A stretch of 64,000 nucleotides of DNA from Xanthomonas translucens pv. cerealis (GTDB lineage: Bacteria; Pseudomonadota; Gammaproteobacteria; Xanthomonadales; Xanthomonadaceae), in the NCBI RefSeq assembly GCF_006838285.1, contig NZ_CP038228.1:248001-312000 (forward strand), written 5' to 3'. Positions 55,381-63,568 of the stretch are shown here, piece by piece; within the stretch, counting starts at the first letter, position 1; every line of letters begins with the position of its first letter. A program made the position numbers and the translations under genes. Below the pieces are notes generated by a model. The model was not told the DNA's origin and did no database searches. It worked only from the letters and a program-made list of their open reading frames with translations.

Positions 55381-56772
55381 TTAGGGATACATCCTCGCCC
55401 CTTTCCTCAACCGCTCTTTGAACTGCCCGCGCACATAGTTCGGTAGTATCACAGACGGCTGATAGTGGCCGAGCGCTTCGACCTGGATCTTCCGGGTGTT
55501 GCCGGCCGACTTGTGCACGTAGTTGTCCTGCAGAACGGGCGCCTTCTTGTTGAGGGCATGGCCAGTGATCAATGCGATGTGTTCAACCCGCACGCCCTTG
55601 GCGTCCAGCTCTGTGGCAAGCGTATGGCGGAACGCATGCGATCCAATGCCTTTGCCAAAGCCAAGCTCCTTCAAATACTTCGCAAACTGATTGACGAAGC
55701 CCTGGCTGTAGCGTCCATTCGGCTCGCCGGTCTTGCGGCAGGTGCCAGCCGATAGGTTAGGAAAGAGGCGCGGGTGGCCAGACGCCTTGATGTCGGCCAA
55801 GAAGTCCAGGAAGCCCGTCTGGATGAGGCTTGGGTGGATCGGCACCTTGCGGATGGCGCTCTTGCCCTTGAGGCTTTGCCGGCTGCGTTTGCCTGCGCTT
55901 TGCGCCAAGTCCTCATCCACGGTCTTCTGGATCGAAAAGCACCAGACGCCCTGATCTTGCACGATGTCGGCCACTTTGAGCTGAGCGATCTCGTTGATCC
56001 GAGCGCCCGTGTATAGCGCAATGAGCGGACACCACCAGCGATGAGGGTATTTCTTGGCCCAAGGCAGGAAGGTCTCGGGGTTGAAGATCTTCTGGATTTC
56101 CTCTGGCGAGAGCAGACGCTCGGGCTCGTCCTGATCAGCCAGGAGTTCTTCCTTGGCCGGCTTGAACGCATCCATCGGCGAGTGCGGGATGGCACGCGCT
56201 TTGACTAAGGTGTTGAAGAAGGACGCGAGGAAGCGCCGGTGCAGTTCTAATGTGGCATTGGCAGGCTGCGCCCGGCCCAGACGTTGACCTTTGGCGATCA
56301 ATGCTTCGACGCTCAACCACTGATGCTTGGGGTTGGTCATGAAGTCTTCGGGTGCCCATCGCAGCAGATCCCACATCTGGTAGATATGCGTGTGATCAAT
56401 CCGGGCAACGGACGTGTTGCCACTCACACGCTGCAAGATGGCAAGCGTTCGACGATAGGCCTCGATCGTGGTGGTGCGCAGGTTCTGCCGCTCCTTGTCT
56501 TTGAGGAAGTCGTCGACCTCTTCAGAGAGGAGTCGCGCCGGGGTGGCCAAGGGCAGGGGCTCAGGATAGCGAGTTCCGGATCGGCGAAGTCGTCGCAGCT
56601 TTTCATGATGGTCGTAGGTCGCTTGGACCAGGTCCTGAAGGTGAAGCGCGCCGGCTCGGTCTTGAACGACCATATCTGTAAATTCGACTTTGCCGATGCG
56701 AATGCTTCGGATGGATAACTGACCTTTGGGCTGTTGCAAATATTGATGAAGTGGGGAGTGTTTAAAGTGCAT
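55381..56772 (-). CDS. tyrosine recombinase, second integrase
   Basis: This 463-residue recombinase has an N-terminal core-binding domain (LLSEEVDDFLKDKERQNLRT) and the catalytic residues: Arg in YTGARINEIAQLK, HAFRHTLATELDAKG and GHALNKKAPVLQDNYVH (Tyr). KKYPHRWWCPLIALYTGARI is strikingly like KKYPHRWFGPMLGLYSGARV of the first integrase, so they belong to one subfamily. It points to a second element nested in or joined to the island. No tRNA fragment was seen beside it. Confidence 0.92.
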   Translation of the reverse strand: MHFKHSPLHQYLQQPKGQLSIRSIRIGKVEFTDMVVQDRAGALHLQDLVQATYDHHEKLRRLRRSGTRYPEPLPLATPARLLSEEVDDFLKDKERQNLRTTTIEAYRRTLAILQRVSGNTSVARIDHTHIYQMWDLLRWAPEDFMTNPKHQWLSVEALIAKGQRLGRAQPANATLELHRRFLASFFNTLVKARAIPHSPMDAFKPAKEELLADQDEPERLLSPEEIQKIFNPETFLPWAKKYPHRWWCPLIALYTGARINEIAQLKVADIVQDQGVWCFSIQKTVDEDLAQSAGKRSRQSLKGKSAIRKVPIHPSLIQTGFLDFLADIKASGHPRLFPNLSAGTCRKTGEPNGRYSQGFVNQFAKYLKELGFGKGIGSHAFRHTLATELDAKGVRVEHIALITGHALNKKAPVLQDNYVHKSAGNTRKIQVEALGHYQPSVILPNYVRGQFKERLRKGARMYP

Positions 56773-57302
56773 CTACGATCCAATTATGAGGAGGTAGACG
56801 TTTGATAAGGGGAGGGGATTTTCTGTCAATGATAAAATAGGACAGAAATTTCGCGTCAATGATTGTCTAAGGTGGTCTCACTAATTGCCGTTTAAATAGC
56901 TATATTTTCAGTTTAACTTTTATGGGTAATTTTATCAACGGGCTATATATGCCAATGATTTCAGCTGTATAAATGGGCTTGAAACCATCAATGCGCATGT
57001 AGTGTTTAAAAGTAACAAGCGGGCGGAAACTGAGAGATATCTCACGCAAATAAAATGAACGCAAGATAAATGAAGTGGCTTTGCCTAATCCAATCAATCT
57101 TAAGAAGACAGTTAGGCAATCAAATCTTTACCGACCAAGATCGCATATAGTCGGTTGGAGGGGGAAGAGGGGTTTAATATAAAACTGGTTTCAAATTGGT
57201 CTCCGGAAGTGGCCGTTAGAGGCTCCTAGAACCTTAAAGGCGGGGGCTGGTTTATTTCAAGCGGATACAGGGACCTCGTGTTGATAGGTCCCTAAATTTG
57301 GG
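56773..57302. other. AT-rich intergenic region between integrase 2 and helicase
   Basis: This 530-base region is much richer in A and T than the rest of the window. A 65-codon minus-strand frame at 56900-57097 (FILRSFYLREISLSFRPLVT) is weak. The region should hold the integrase promoter and perhaps an attachment site. No tRNA piece or clear direct repeat was found by eye. Confidence 0.4.
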
Positions 57303-59324
57303 TCAACGTTGGATTGGCTTCTGATAACGAAGGTCGGGGCGGACAACTCTTTTAGCTTTGCGCTGTTGGCGTTGCTCATGGAAGTGTTCATTACTTACGC
57401 GTAATGCATCTAAGGCGTCGGGGGGAACCCAGAGCTGCTGGCTGCCGCGAGTGAGAGCCGTGTAGACAGCTCGGACCGGATTATGAGCCCGTTGAGGGGT
57501 ATAGATGCTTTCGAAGCAGCACCGCGCCATGCTGACGATGGGATGCTCCGAGTTTTTAACATGTTCAACGAGTGCAAGCTTCGTGCGTGCTGAATCAAAT
57601 GGGGAAAGCTTGCCCACCAGTTCCTTAAACTGAGTGGATCCGAAACCTCTCTCAAAGAGTCGCGTAATTTGAGGCTTCCCCAATCGCGAACACTCCTTAT
57701 GAAAATCCCGCCAGCGATAGTCGCCTGACACTCCATGGTCGTAAGCACGAAACGCATCCTCAATGAGGCCGACTTCGCGTTGGATCAGTTCGACAGAAAA
57801 GTTATGAATGCCTACTCGTGCACCAGCGTCAATAAGCCGGAGAGCCTCTTCAAGCAAGGTGAACGGACTGCCAAAAATTCGCGTTCCAACTTGCGGAACA
57901 TCGCGCCATGCCCCATAGGTGCTTGTAACAGTAGCATGATCAGCCGTTCCAGCGAAAAGAGAACTGTATATGCCAGTGGAATCCAGACGCATTGCGCCAT
58001 TCACCAATGAATCTACGGCTTGGCCTTGGCGCACAGACTGGGTCATTTCCAATGACTTTCCTTGCAGAAAGCGTGGGGCTGTTCCAATCAGGCGCTGGTT
58101 TGGGTCTCCCAGACTAATAACGCCACCGGCATAGTCAGACAGCAAGCTCTTCCAAGCTGCGCTCATATCGTGTCCTTCATCCACGACAATCGTGCCCCAG
58201 TGGGTCGGCAATTTAACGCGGTGCTGCGCAAGCCATTTGCCGATATGATCGACATTGATGATCATTTTGATTTGCTTTTGGATTTCGGCGCTGAACATAG
58301 AACGCCAAACATGCTCAGCAGCTGCAATATAAGCCGTTGAATCAATCATTGCTCCCATGACGACGCGATTGAAGTGGTCCGGTTGCAGATCTATGCTGGA
58401 TGAGCGACACCAGCGGCTAATGCCTTCAAAAGCAATTCGCAATACGGCAGTAGGCGAATAGCCTCCGATACGCTGCACGCCTATAACGCTGGCGATGTCA
58501 GCAAGCGATGCGGTGGACTTTTGCCATACGGGCTTGAAATCGGTGGAGAGCGCCCGCTGCTCAAAGGCACGAGCTGCCACCAGGTTTGCAAAGCGGATCA
58601 TCGTAAGCACACGAAGCTTGCCTGCGCCTAGACGGCTTCTGAGAGCCTGAGCTTGGGCTGCACTAGGCGTAACGAACGTAAAGTGTCGCGCATCGTGCGC
58701 CAGCAGTTCGCTGACAATGTGCGTCTTGCCGGTGCCGGCATATGCGTCCAGGTCGATGTGCTCATCGGCGTTAGCGATCAGGGACCGGATGGCTCTAACT
58801 TGATCTACGGTGTAGTCGGTCGTGCGCTCAACATAAGCTGAAATACGCTTACCCGTTTCACCGTCGTCGATGTCGTCCTCTTCGCTATCTTCCTGCTCAA
58901 CGAGTGCACCTTCGCCGTAGAAGCGAACAGTGTGCGGACCAAGGGTCGTCCGACAGGCTGCTTGGAATTGATCTACTGGAAATGCGTCGGGTGACATAGC
59001 GCAGAAGCCATCTGCTGTATTCTCATCAGCTAGCGCAATTCCTTGAAGGGACAGTTGGCGTTCCCACTCGTCAATGCTTCGAGGGACCTCAGAAGCGAGT
59101 CGCAGAAGATACAAGCGCCCACTTTCTGGGTCCTTCCCAAAAAGTCGGCACGCCTCATCAATCATGCGGGTCAATTTGGATGGCGGCGTAGACGGGGCAG
59201 CGCCAGTGATAGCAACAAGAAGCGCCGCCATGCCAAGTGGGGAGTCGGGCACCTGGTGAGCATCGAGAAAGCTGCTCAGAGTGGCCCTGGAAGCGGGGAG
59301 GAAGTAGTTAGGCTCGACGGACAT
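57303..59324 (-). CDS. UvrD/SF1-type DNA helicase-like protein
   Basis: This 673-residue protein has Walker A LDAYAGTGKTHIV (about 193-204), Walker B TIVVDEGHD (about 379-386), motif III SLGDPNQRLIG (about 405-414) and motif VI AVYTALTRGSQQLWV (about 620-633). That is the order seen in superfamily 1 helicases. An acidic linker (VEQEDSEEDDIDDGETG) precedes the ATPase core, and the N-terminal 140 residues are novel. It may unwind or translocate on invading DNA. The ATG at 59324 is used. A diverged copy of its first 34 codons and upstream DNA lies at 61547-61706. Confidence 0.85.
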   Translation of the reverse strand: MSVEPNYFLPASRATLSSFLDAHQVPDSPLGMAALLVAITGAAPSTPPSKLTRMIDEACRLFGKDPESGRLYLLRLASEVPRSIDEWERQLSLQGIALADENTADGFCAMSPDAFPVDQFQAACRTTLGPHTVRFYGEGALVEQEDSEEDDIDDGETGKRISAYVERTTDYTVDQVRAIRSLIANADEHIDLDAYAGTGKTHIVSELLAHDARHFTFVTPSAAQAQALRSRLGAGKLRVLTMIRFANLVAARAFEQRALSTDFKPVWQKSTASLADIASVIGVQRIGGYSPTAVLRIAFEGISRWCRSSSIDLQPDHFNRVVMGAMIDSTAYIAAAEHVWRSMFSAEIQKQIKMIINVDHIGKWLAQHRVKLPTHWGTIVVDEGHDMSAAWKSLLSDYAGGVISLGDPNQRLIGTAPRFLQGKSLEMTQSVRQGQAVDSLVNGAMRLDSTGIYSSLFAGTADHATVTSTYGAWRDVPQVGTRIFGSPFTLLEEALRLIDAGARVGIHNFSVELIQREVGLIEDAFRAYDHGVSGDYRWRDFHKECSRLGKPQITRLFERGFGSTQFKELVGKLSPFDSARTKLALVEHVKNSEHPIVSMARCCFESIYTPQRAHNPVRAVYTALTRGSQQLWVPPDALDALRVSNEHFHEQRQQRKAKRVVRPDLRYQKPIQR

Positions 59325-59385
59325 CAATAGTCACGAATGGCGTTTGCCAGCTCGAGAGATTGCCATGGACTTGCGCTTGGGTCAC
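59226..59385. repeat. direct repeat copy A (helicase 5' end and upstream)
   Basis: About 160 bases covering the first 33 or so codons of the helicase and about 60 bases upstream match 61547-61706 in the same orientation, mostly identical by eye (for example GAGCATCGAGAAAGCTGCTC, then GGAGGAAGTAGTTAGGCT). The two copies bracket the zinc-ribbon and kinase genes. Confidence 0.85.
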
Positions 59386-59439
59386 GCGCGGTGATGCTCG
59401 CTTGATCTTTCCAATTTGTTCAGGAAGTTAACTTGGCCG

Positions 59440-59489
59440 ACACTTTCGTTTAATTTAGGTGGAAATCGCATGACATGAGACGAAAGTGT
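59440..59489. promoter_or_regulatory. inverted repeat operator candidate
   Basis: Perfect 10-base arms ACACTTTCGT (59440-59449) and ACGAAAGTGT (59480-59489), 30 bases apart, lie between the divergent helicase and zinc-ribbon genes. The spacing is about three to four helical turns centre to centre. This suggests a regulator binding to both and controlling divergent promoters. Confidence 0.55.
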
Positions 59490-59576
59490 GATCTCGTAAC
59501 CTACCTAATTTTATGGCGCCATATCTTTACTTGCTTATTTGAACAAAGTTGCTATGTTGGTGAAATGAGGAACATC

Positions 59577-59840
59577 ATGACCACTGCTGATCGAAAAAAG
59601 AGCGGCTCAAAGACTGGCGCTCTCAAGGTAGAGCAGCCTCGCTGTCGATGCTGTGGTCGTGCGTGGCTTCCTCCTCGCGGTGTAGTGGCCACTGATGCTT
59701 ATTGCTCTCGATGCTCTTCCTTCCGAAGAGACGCCGCTGCTGTTGCCTTTGAGCTTTCTCCGCTCACTGCGGCAGATGCAATCGGCGCCTATCTTTTGCC
59801 ACGCTTGCTCCGTTCCGGTAGCTGCAAAATGGGTAAGTGA
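59577..59840 (+). CDS. small zinc-ribbon-like protein, 87 aa
   Basis: A basic N-terminus (MTTADRKKSGSKTGALKVEQ) is followed by CRCCGRAWLPPRGVVATDAY and CSRC, a C-x2-C ... C-x2-C zinc knuckle, then a hydrophobic helix. An AGGA lies 7 bases before this ATG, better than the upstream candidates. It is divergent from the helicase across an inverted repeat and convergent with the kinase gene. It could be the local regulator or a DNA-binding subunit. Confidence 0.5.
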   Translation: MTTADRKKSGSKTGALKVEQPRCRCCGRAWLPPRGVVATDAYCSRCSSFRRDAAAVAFELSPLTAADAIGAYLLPRLLRSGSCKMGK

Positions 59841-59853
59841 CGATCGGTGTTTG

Positions 59854-60885
59854 TCAGCCGTTAAAAAATTTACTCAGCTCGCGTAGAGCAGGCTTTAAGC
59901 CAACACGTCCATTCGATCCTCCTAGAGAGCGCGTGTTTCCCGCGCCATTGATAGGTTCACTCCGCGCTGACCAGCTATGGCTTCGAGCTGAGTGCATTGT
60001 CCATTCAACGGTCTTTTTACGAGTTCCGACGAGCTGCTGCCAAACGACTTTGTCTGCTGAGACTGCGGTTGTCCACGAGGGCGTTGGTAGTTTAGAGAAG
60101 GCATTCAAAAGTTCCTGGGCATTTTGATATCGTGCACTAGGGACATCGTTGAGCATGCGCCGAATAACCGTTCGCCATGCTTTAGGAATATGTGGCAACC
60201 AAGTCAATGAATTCGCAAAGCCGCCATTTTTAACAATATGGCGTGGCGCCGGACTCCGCTCATACCAATCTTGGCCATGAAGCAGTCGATAAAGTGTCAT
60301 TCCAAGTGCCCAGATATCTGTTCTTGGGCTGGTTGGATTGCCTCCCCATACCTCAAAGGCAATATGATCAGAGTAGCCTTCTACAGAGCCGTAGCCCATG
60401 ATTAAACGATCGGTTACAAGGCCGAAATCACCAAGCTTTGCAACTCCCTGATTATCGATCAAGATATTGCCAGGCTTGATGTCTCGGTGGAGCATGTTCC
60501 TAGCATGGAGAGCACCGAGACCCATCGATACTTCCGTTGCGATTTTCCGTACCGACTTGAGGTCCATCGGCCCGTTTTCGTAGGCGCTTTGCACAGAACC
60601 TCCGGCACAATACGCCATACAAAATCGTATGCTCTTTCCGTCAGGAAGTTCTTCGATGTGAAAAACTTCTACCACGTTTCGGTGCTTGGCTTTTGAGAGA
60701 TTTTGCGCCTCTGAGAGAAAACTCGCTTTATGCGTGTCCCATGAAGCGTCGTCTTGACCGTTCTTCCGTTCAAGGACCTTGACTGCGACTTCGCCATGGA
60801 CACTGTCGTTGCCTAAGTAGACAACACCGAAGTGCCCGGCTCCCAGCTTTGGGCCTACTTGAAGGGCCGGGACCACATTGGCCAT
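59854..60885 (-). CDS. Ser/Thr protein kinase (Hanks type)
   Basis: This 343-residue soluble kinase has glycine loop LGAGHFGVVYLG (about 14-25), catalytic Lys in VAVKVL (about 36), catalytic loop MLHRDIKPGNIL (about 131-142), and DFG in LGDFGLVTD. The activation segment ends IAFEVWGG, followed by TDIWALGMTLYRLLHG. All catalytic residues are present. The C-terminal 70 residues are basic and unstructured, with no sensor or membrane segment. Its ATG overlaps the stop of the 158-residue gene upstream (TAATG), so they are coupled. Kinases of this size are known in anti-phage systems, which makes this cassette notable. Confidence 0.9.
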   Translation of the reverse strand: MANVVPALQVGPKLGAGHFGVVYLGNDSVHGEVAVKVLERKNGQDDASWDTHKASFLSEAQNLSKAKHRNVVEVFHIEELPDGKSIRFCMAYCAGGSVQSAYENGPMDLKSVRKIATEVSMGLGALHARNMLHRDIKPGNILIDNQGVAKLGDFGLVTDRLIMGYGSVEGYSDHIAFEVWGGNPTSPRTDIWALGMTLYRLLHGQDWYERSPAPRHIVKNGGFANSLTWLPHIPKAWRTVIRRMLNDVPSARYQNAQELLNAFSKLPTPSWTTAVSADKVVWQQLVGTRKKTVEWTMHSARSHSWSARSEPINGAGNTRSLGGSNGRVGLKPALRELSKFFNG

Positions 60886-61361
60886 TAGCTGTTCCTCTGA
60901 GCTAGGATCAGCAAGGCGCCTTCGCGGCTTGCCTTTCTTAATGAAGCCCCTTGAGTATGGGCCTTCCAGAACGCATCGTCTTTGACATACTCGTCGACCT
61001 TTTTGTTTCCGTATGTTTTGCTGATGCTAGCCTTTGTCAGCAGAGCTACATCCTTGCCGGTCGAAGCGGCGGCAGCAATGACTACACCTCGAGCCTCGGC
61101 ACTCCGCAGCAACGCAAGTGTGGCATTTCCTTGTGATACCGCGCTTGCCTTGATTACGATTTGATCGATTTTTTGTTCTGCAAAATAACTTGTGCAGCGC
61201 TTGTAGAGCACATCGTAGGCATCATGCGAATCGCCTTGCTGCATCTTCCAGGTTGCGTCGGAAGTAATCACGATGGGCTGATTTGCATCGGTCGGAACTT
61301 CGGCTTGGACGAGGGTGATTTCTGCCCCCACAACAACTAAGCTCACAAAGCGCTTCGACAT
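60885..61361 (-). CDS. small RNase H-fold-like partner of the kinase
   Basis: A 158-residue protein starting MSKRFVSLVVVGAEITLVQA, then EQKIDQIVIKASAVSQGNAT and LALLRSAEARGVVIAAAAST. The strand-strand-helix order with an early acidic residue (GAE) resembles RuvC/DUF3010-type RNase H-like proteins. The usual K/E at the second site (VIKE) reads VIKA, so it may be inactive or a different fold. AGGA lies 8 bases before ATG 61361, better than the ATG at 61370. It is co-transcribed and coupled with the kinase. Confidence 0.55.
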   Translation of the reverse strand: MSKRFVSLVVVGAEITLVQAEVPTDANQPIVITSDATWKMQQGDSHDAYDVLYKRCTSYFAEQKIDQIVIKASAVSQGNATLALLRSAEARGVVIAAAASTGKDVALLTKASISKTYGNKKVDEYVKDDAFWKAHTQGASLRKASREGALLILAQRNS

Positions 61362-61544
61362 TGGATACATCCTGTATGGTCTGCGAATTGGTGAAGAATA
61401 CCAAAGCTTAGGCCGAATGGTTCAGTCATCATGCCTTCTTGTTGTCCGACTGTTGGAGGAGCATGCCGGTGCATGGGCGGGTAAAAACAGCATATACGTG
61501 CCTTAGCAGTAGTTGGAGCCGGTGCTCTTGCTCGGCTACCAAGT

Positions 61545-61644
61545 CCGCCATGCCAAGTGGCGAGCTGGGCACTTCTTGAGCATCGAGAAAGCTGCTCAGA
61601 GTTGCTCTAGAAGCGGGGAGGAAGTAGTTAGGCTTGACGGACAT
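61545..61644 (-). pseudogene. truncated duplicate of the helicase 5' end
   Basis: The frame from ATG 61644 reads MSVKPNYFLPASRATLSSFL then DAQEVPSSPLGMADL, nearly the same as the intact helicase start. It then loses homology and stops in unrelated sequence at about 61429. Only the first 33 or so codons remain. Confidence 0.85.
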
Positions 61645-61706
61645 CAATAGTCACGGGTGTCGCTTACCAAGCTAGCAGAGTGCCATGAAGTCGGCCTCCG
61701 GTCACG
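61547..61706. repeat. direct repeat copy B (helicase 5' end and upstream)
   Basis: This is the second copy of the sequence at 59226-59385, same orientation, 2.3 kb away. Differences are scattered substitutions, so the duplication is not recent or came from a related element. The kinase operon starts between the copies. Confidence 0.85.
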
Positions 61707-61760
61707 TTTAGCAATACGGTATGCAGTTAAAATTGTGGTGAAAAACATGAATACTTGGTG

Positions 61761-61910
61761 ATGGCTATTCCAAATTCCGGTGTGCATATATTTTCCTGGG
61801 CGCCACTAGTTATTTTTAGTCTATTTGTGCAAAAATTAGTGTCGATATTGGTAGGTGGGCTGCTTAGCTGTGCTGTAAGTATTTATAACGCCAAATACTC
61901 CAAAGGATGA
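61761..61910 (+). CDS. tiny membrane protein, 49 aa
   Basis: MAIPNSGVHIFSWAPLVIFS leads into a hydrophobic stretch (LVSILVGGLLSCAVSIY) and a basic end (NAKYSKG). One membrane helix is likely. Its stop is 3 bases before the ATG of the next tiny gene, whose ribosome binding site lies in its end. Expression and function are unproven. Confidence 0.4.
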   Translation: MAIPNSGVHIFSWAPLVIFSLFVQKLVSILVGGLLSCAVSIYNAKYSKG

Positions 61911-61913
61911 GGG

Positions 61914-62069
61914 ATGTTTATATTTACCCTTTTGCTATGCGCATTCAGTGCATACCTGACTTACATGTATTTAGCTGAAGAGTCAGCTTGGATGCGAATT
62001 TTGATCTACACAGCTTTGGCTAGCCTTGTATTGGTCGTTGGCATGAAAAGTCTTGGGGTTTTGGCGTGA
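61914..62069 (+). CDS. tiny membrane protein, 51 aa
   Basis: MFIFTLLLCAFSAYLTYMYL is one membrane helix. ILIYTALASLVLVVGMKSLG is a second, separated by AEESAWMR. A GGATGAGGG precedes the ATG. It is arranged with the 49-residue gene as a two-gene unit, like small hairpin membrane proteins of mobile elements. It could be toxin- or holin-like. No family was identified. Confidence 0.45.
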   Translation: MFIFTLLLCAFSAYLTYMYLAEESAWMRILIYTALASLVLVVGMKSLGVLA

Positions 62070-62165
62070 GCGATATTGCTCGATACCTTCGCCAATTACG
62101 CCTCCATAGATAAAAAATGCAGTGGCGATAATGATGATGGAAGGAAGGTCGAGTCTTAATTTCAT
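61983..62165 (-). CDS. possible small membrane protein, 60 aa
   Basis: MKLRLDLPSIIIIATAFFIY then GGVIGEGIEQYRSRQNP gives one clear membrane helix and a polar tail. It overlaps the end of the plus-strand 51-residue gene by about 87 bases, so at most one of the two is likely to be expressed fully. The ribosome binding site is weak. Confidence 0.35.
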   Translation of the reverse strand: MKLRLDLPSIIIIATAFFIYGGVIGEGIEQYRSRQNPKTFHANDQYKASQSCVDQNSHPS

Positions 62166-62407
62166 TGAAATTCTCTGTATGGAAGATCTTCATGTATTAG
62201 CATGTATGCCTTCTTAGTCAAGATTTTTTTGATTTGCGATGTGATTTTTAGTTGCTAAGTTATTGCTTGGTATTAAATTAAGCCTTGGCCTTTTAAGGGT
62301 ATTTGCTCTGGATCTTTGGGCATGTCTGTGGTGGATGATGGCTTGGTTTGATTCCATCAATTAGGCAGCGAAAAGCAGCGGAAATAGTGATCCCAAAAGC
62401 CTTGCGC
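62166..62407. other. AT-rich region upstream of the relaxase
   Basis: Low-GC sequence with runs such as TCAAGATTTTTTTGATTTGCG and no convincing gene. It is the likely place for the relaxase promoter and part of an origin of transfer. Confidence 0.35.
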
Positions 62408-62451
62408 TTCTCAAAATCTAGAGAAAGTGTTTCTCCAACATCAGGAGAAAC
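62408..62451 (+). promoter_or_regulatory. inverted-repeat ladder at the relaxase start, possible oriT or attenuator
   Basis: Alternating arms TTCTC (62408-62412), GAGAAA (62421-62426), TTTCTC (62430-62435) and GGAGAAAC (62444-62451) can form mutually exclusive hairpins. GTTTCTCC-AACATCA-GGAGAAAC is perfect over 8 bases and hides the relaxase ribosome binding site (AGGAG). GTTTCTC/GAGAAAC arms are reminiscent, from memory, of the IncQ oriT inverted repeat. Confidence 0.6.
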
Positions 62452-62453
62452 GC

Positions 62454-63344
62454 ATGGCCATTTACCACACCCGCATCAAAACTTACAGCCGAGCAAAGGG
62501 GCACTCTGCGATCGCAGCCGCCGCCTATCGCGGCGGCTATCTGCTCACCGATCCCAAGTCAGGCGCGCGTCACGACTACCGGGGTAGGGCAGGCATCATC
62601 CAATCGCGTTGCATGGCGCCAACTGGCTCACCGGCATGGGCGGACGACCCACAGCGCCTCTGGGCCGCTGTAGAAGCGGCAGAGCGACGCTGCAACAGCA
62701 CCGTCTGCCGCGACTTTGCGGTTGCGCTGCCGCACGAATTCGATGACCCCAAGCGCTGGGAGTTGGTGCTCGATATCGCACATCGCCTGATTGAGCGCTT
62801 TGGCTTTGCGTTGCAAGCGAGCCACCACCGACCGACGAAGGACGATGTGCGCTACTTCTATTGCCATCTGCTTGCCACGACACGGCGTATGGAAGCCTCT
62901 GGTTTAACGCAGAAGACGCGCATTCTAGATGGGCGTATCAACGGCCTGGCTGAGATCCAATGGATTCGCGCCATGATCGCTGATCGGATCAATGCGCACC
63001 TTGAACAGGCCGGCATTGGCAAATCGGTTGAGCATCTGCCCTTGACGGAACGCTTGGAAGCGACGCGAGGCAACGGGATCTATGTCCAAGGACAAGCAAG
63101 CTTTGAGCAGCTTCTGTCCCGCTATCGCCAAGAGGGACGACTGTTGAGCGTGCCGGATGGCCACACGGCGGAACAGGCCCAGCGAGAGCGCCCAGGACCA
63201 GGCATGGATGCTTCTGCTTGTGAGACTTCGCTGGCGCAGGTGCCCATCATGCGGGCACCCGCTGGTGGGCTCAGTTCAAGTAGGGACGACGAAGCTCTGT
63301 CAACAATCCAGGCAGATCGAAGCGGCCATCAAGATAAGCATTGA
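62454..63344 (+). CDS. MobA/MobL family relaxase, short form
   Basis: This 296-residue protein begins AIYHTRIKTYSRAKGHSAIA, then AAAYRGGYLLTDPKSGARHD and RDFAVALPHEFDD, the MobA/MobL (MobQ-type) relaxase signature with the Tyr region at the N-terminus. The metal-binding block reads DDVRYFYCHLLATTRRME, where relatives have H-x-H; here the first His is Tyr. No helicase or primase domain follows, so it is shorter than plasmid MobA proteins. AGGAG sits 5-8 bases before the ATG. It would nick the origin for mobilisation by a helper conjugation system. Confidence 0.85.
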   Translation: MAIYHTRIKTYSRAKGHSAIAAAAYRGGYLLTDPKSGARHDYRGRAGIIQSRCMAPTGSPAWADDPQRLWAAVEAAERRCNSTVCRDFAVALPHEFDDPKRWELVLDIAHRLIERFGFALQASHHRPTKDDVRYFYCHLLATTRRMEASGLTQKTRILDGRINGLAEIQWIRAMIADRINAHLEQAGIGKSVEHLPLTERLEATRGNGIYVQGQASFEQLLSRYRQEGRLLSVPDGHTAEQAQRERPGPGMDASACETSLAQVPIMRAPAGGLSSSRDDEALSTIQADRSGHQDKH

Positions 63345-63480
63345 GGGCGTCGGTCATGTGCTGGTCAACGCCAAAGCCGGCTGCATGCTGTTGGCTAATC
63401 CAGGAATCTACATGCTCTTGGCGCAATTGGATTTCTTGCTGGTCGAGGGGCGTAGCAGGGGAGTGTACGGAAGAAGGCAT
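63271..63480 (-). CDS. hypothetical protein, 69 aa
   Basis: A soluble, helical protein (LDQQEIQLRQEHVDSWISQQ ... DALNAYLDGRFDLPGLL) antisense to the last 74 bases of the relaxase gene. Composition looks natural and it may be a small regulator. No strong ribosome binding site is seen. Confidence 0.4.
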   Translation of the reverse strand: MPSSVHSPATPLDQQEIQLRQEHVDSWISQQHAAGFGVDQHMTDALNAYLDGRFDLPGLLTELRRPYLN

Positions 63481-63568
63481 GATGACGAATCCAGTGTTGA
63501 GGTTTTTCGATTCGTAGCAGAGAAGGCTTCGCCGTCAAGCCCAGTCGCCTAGCCCAGTGGTTGCTTGG

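Noticed and set aside
56773..57302. Attachment site with a tRNA fragment next to the second integrase
   Set aside because: No sequence matching the tRNA-Gly 3' end or another tRNA T-arm was seen.
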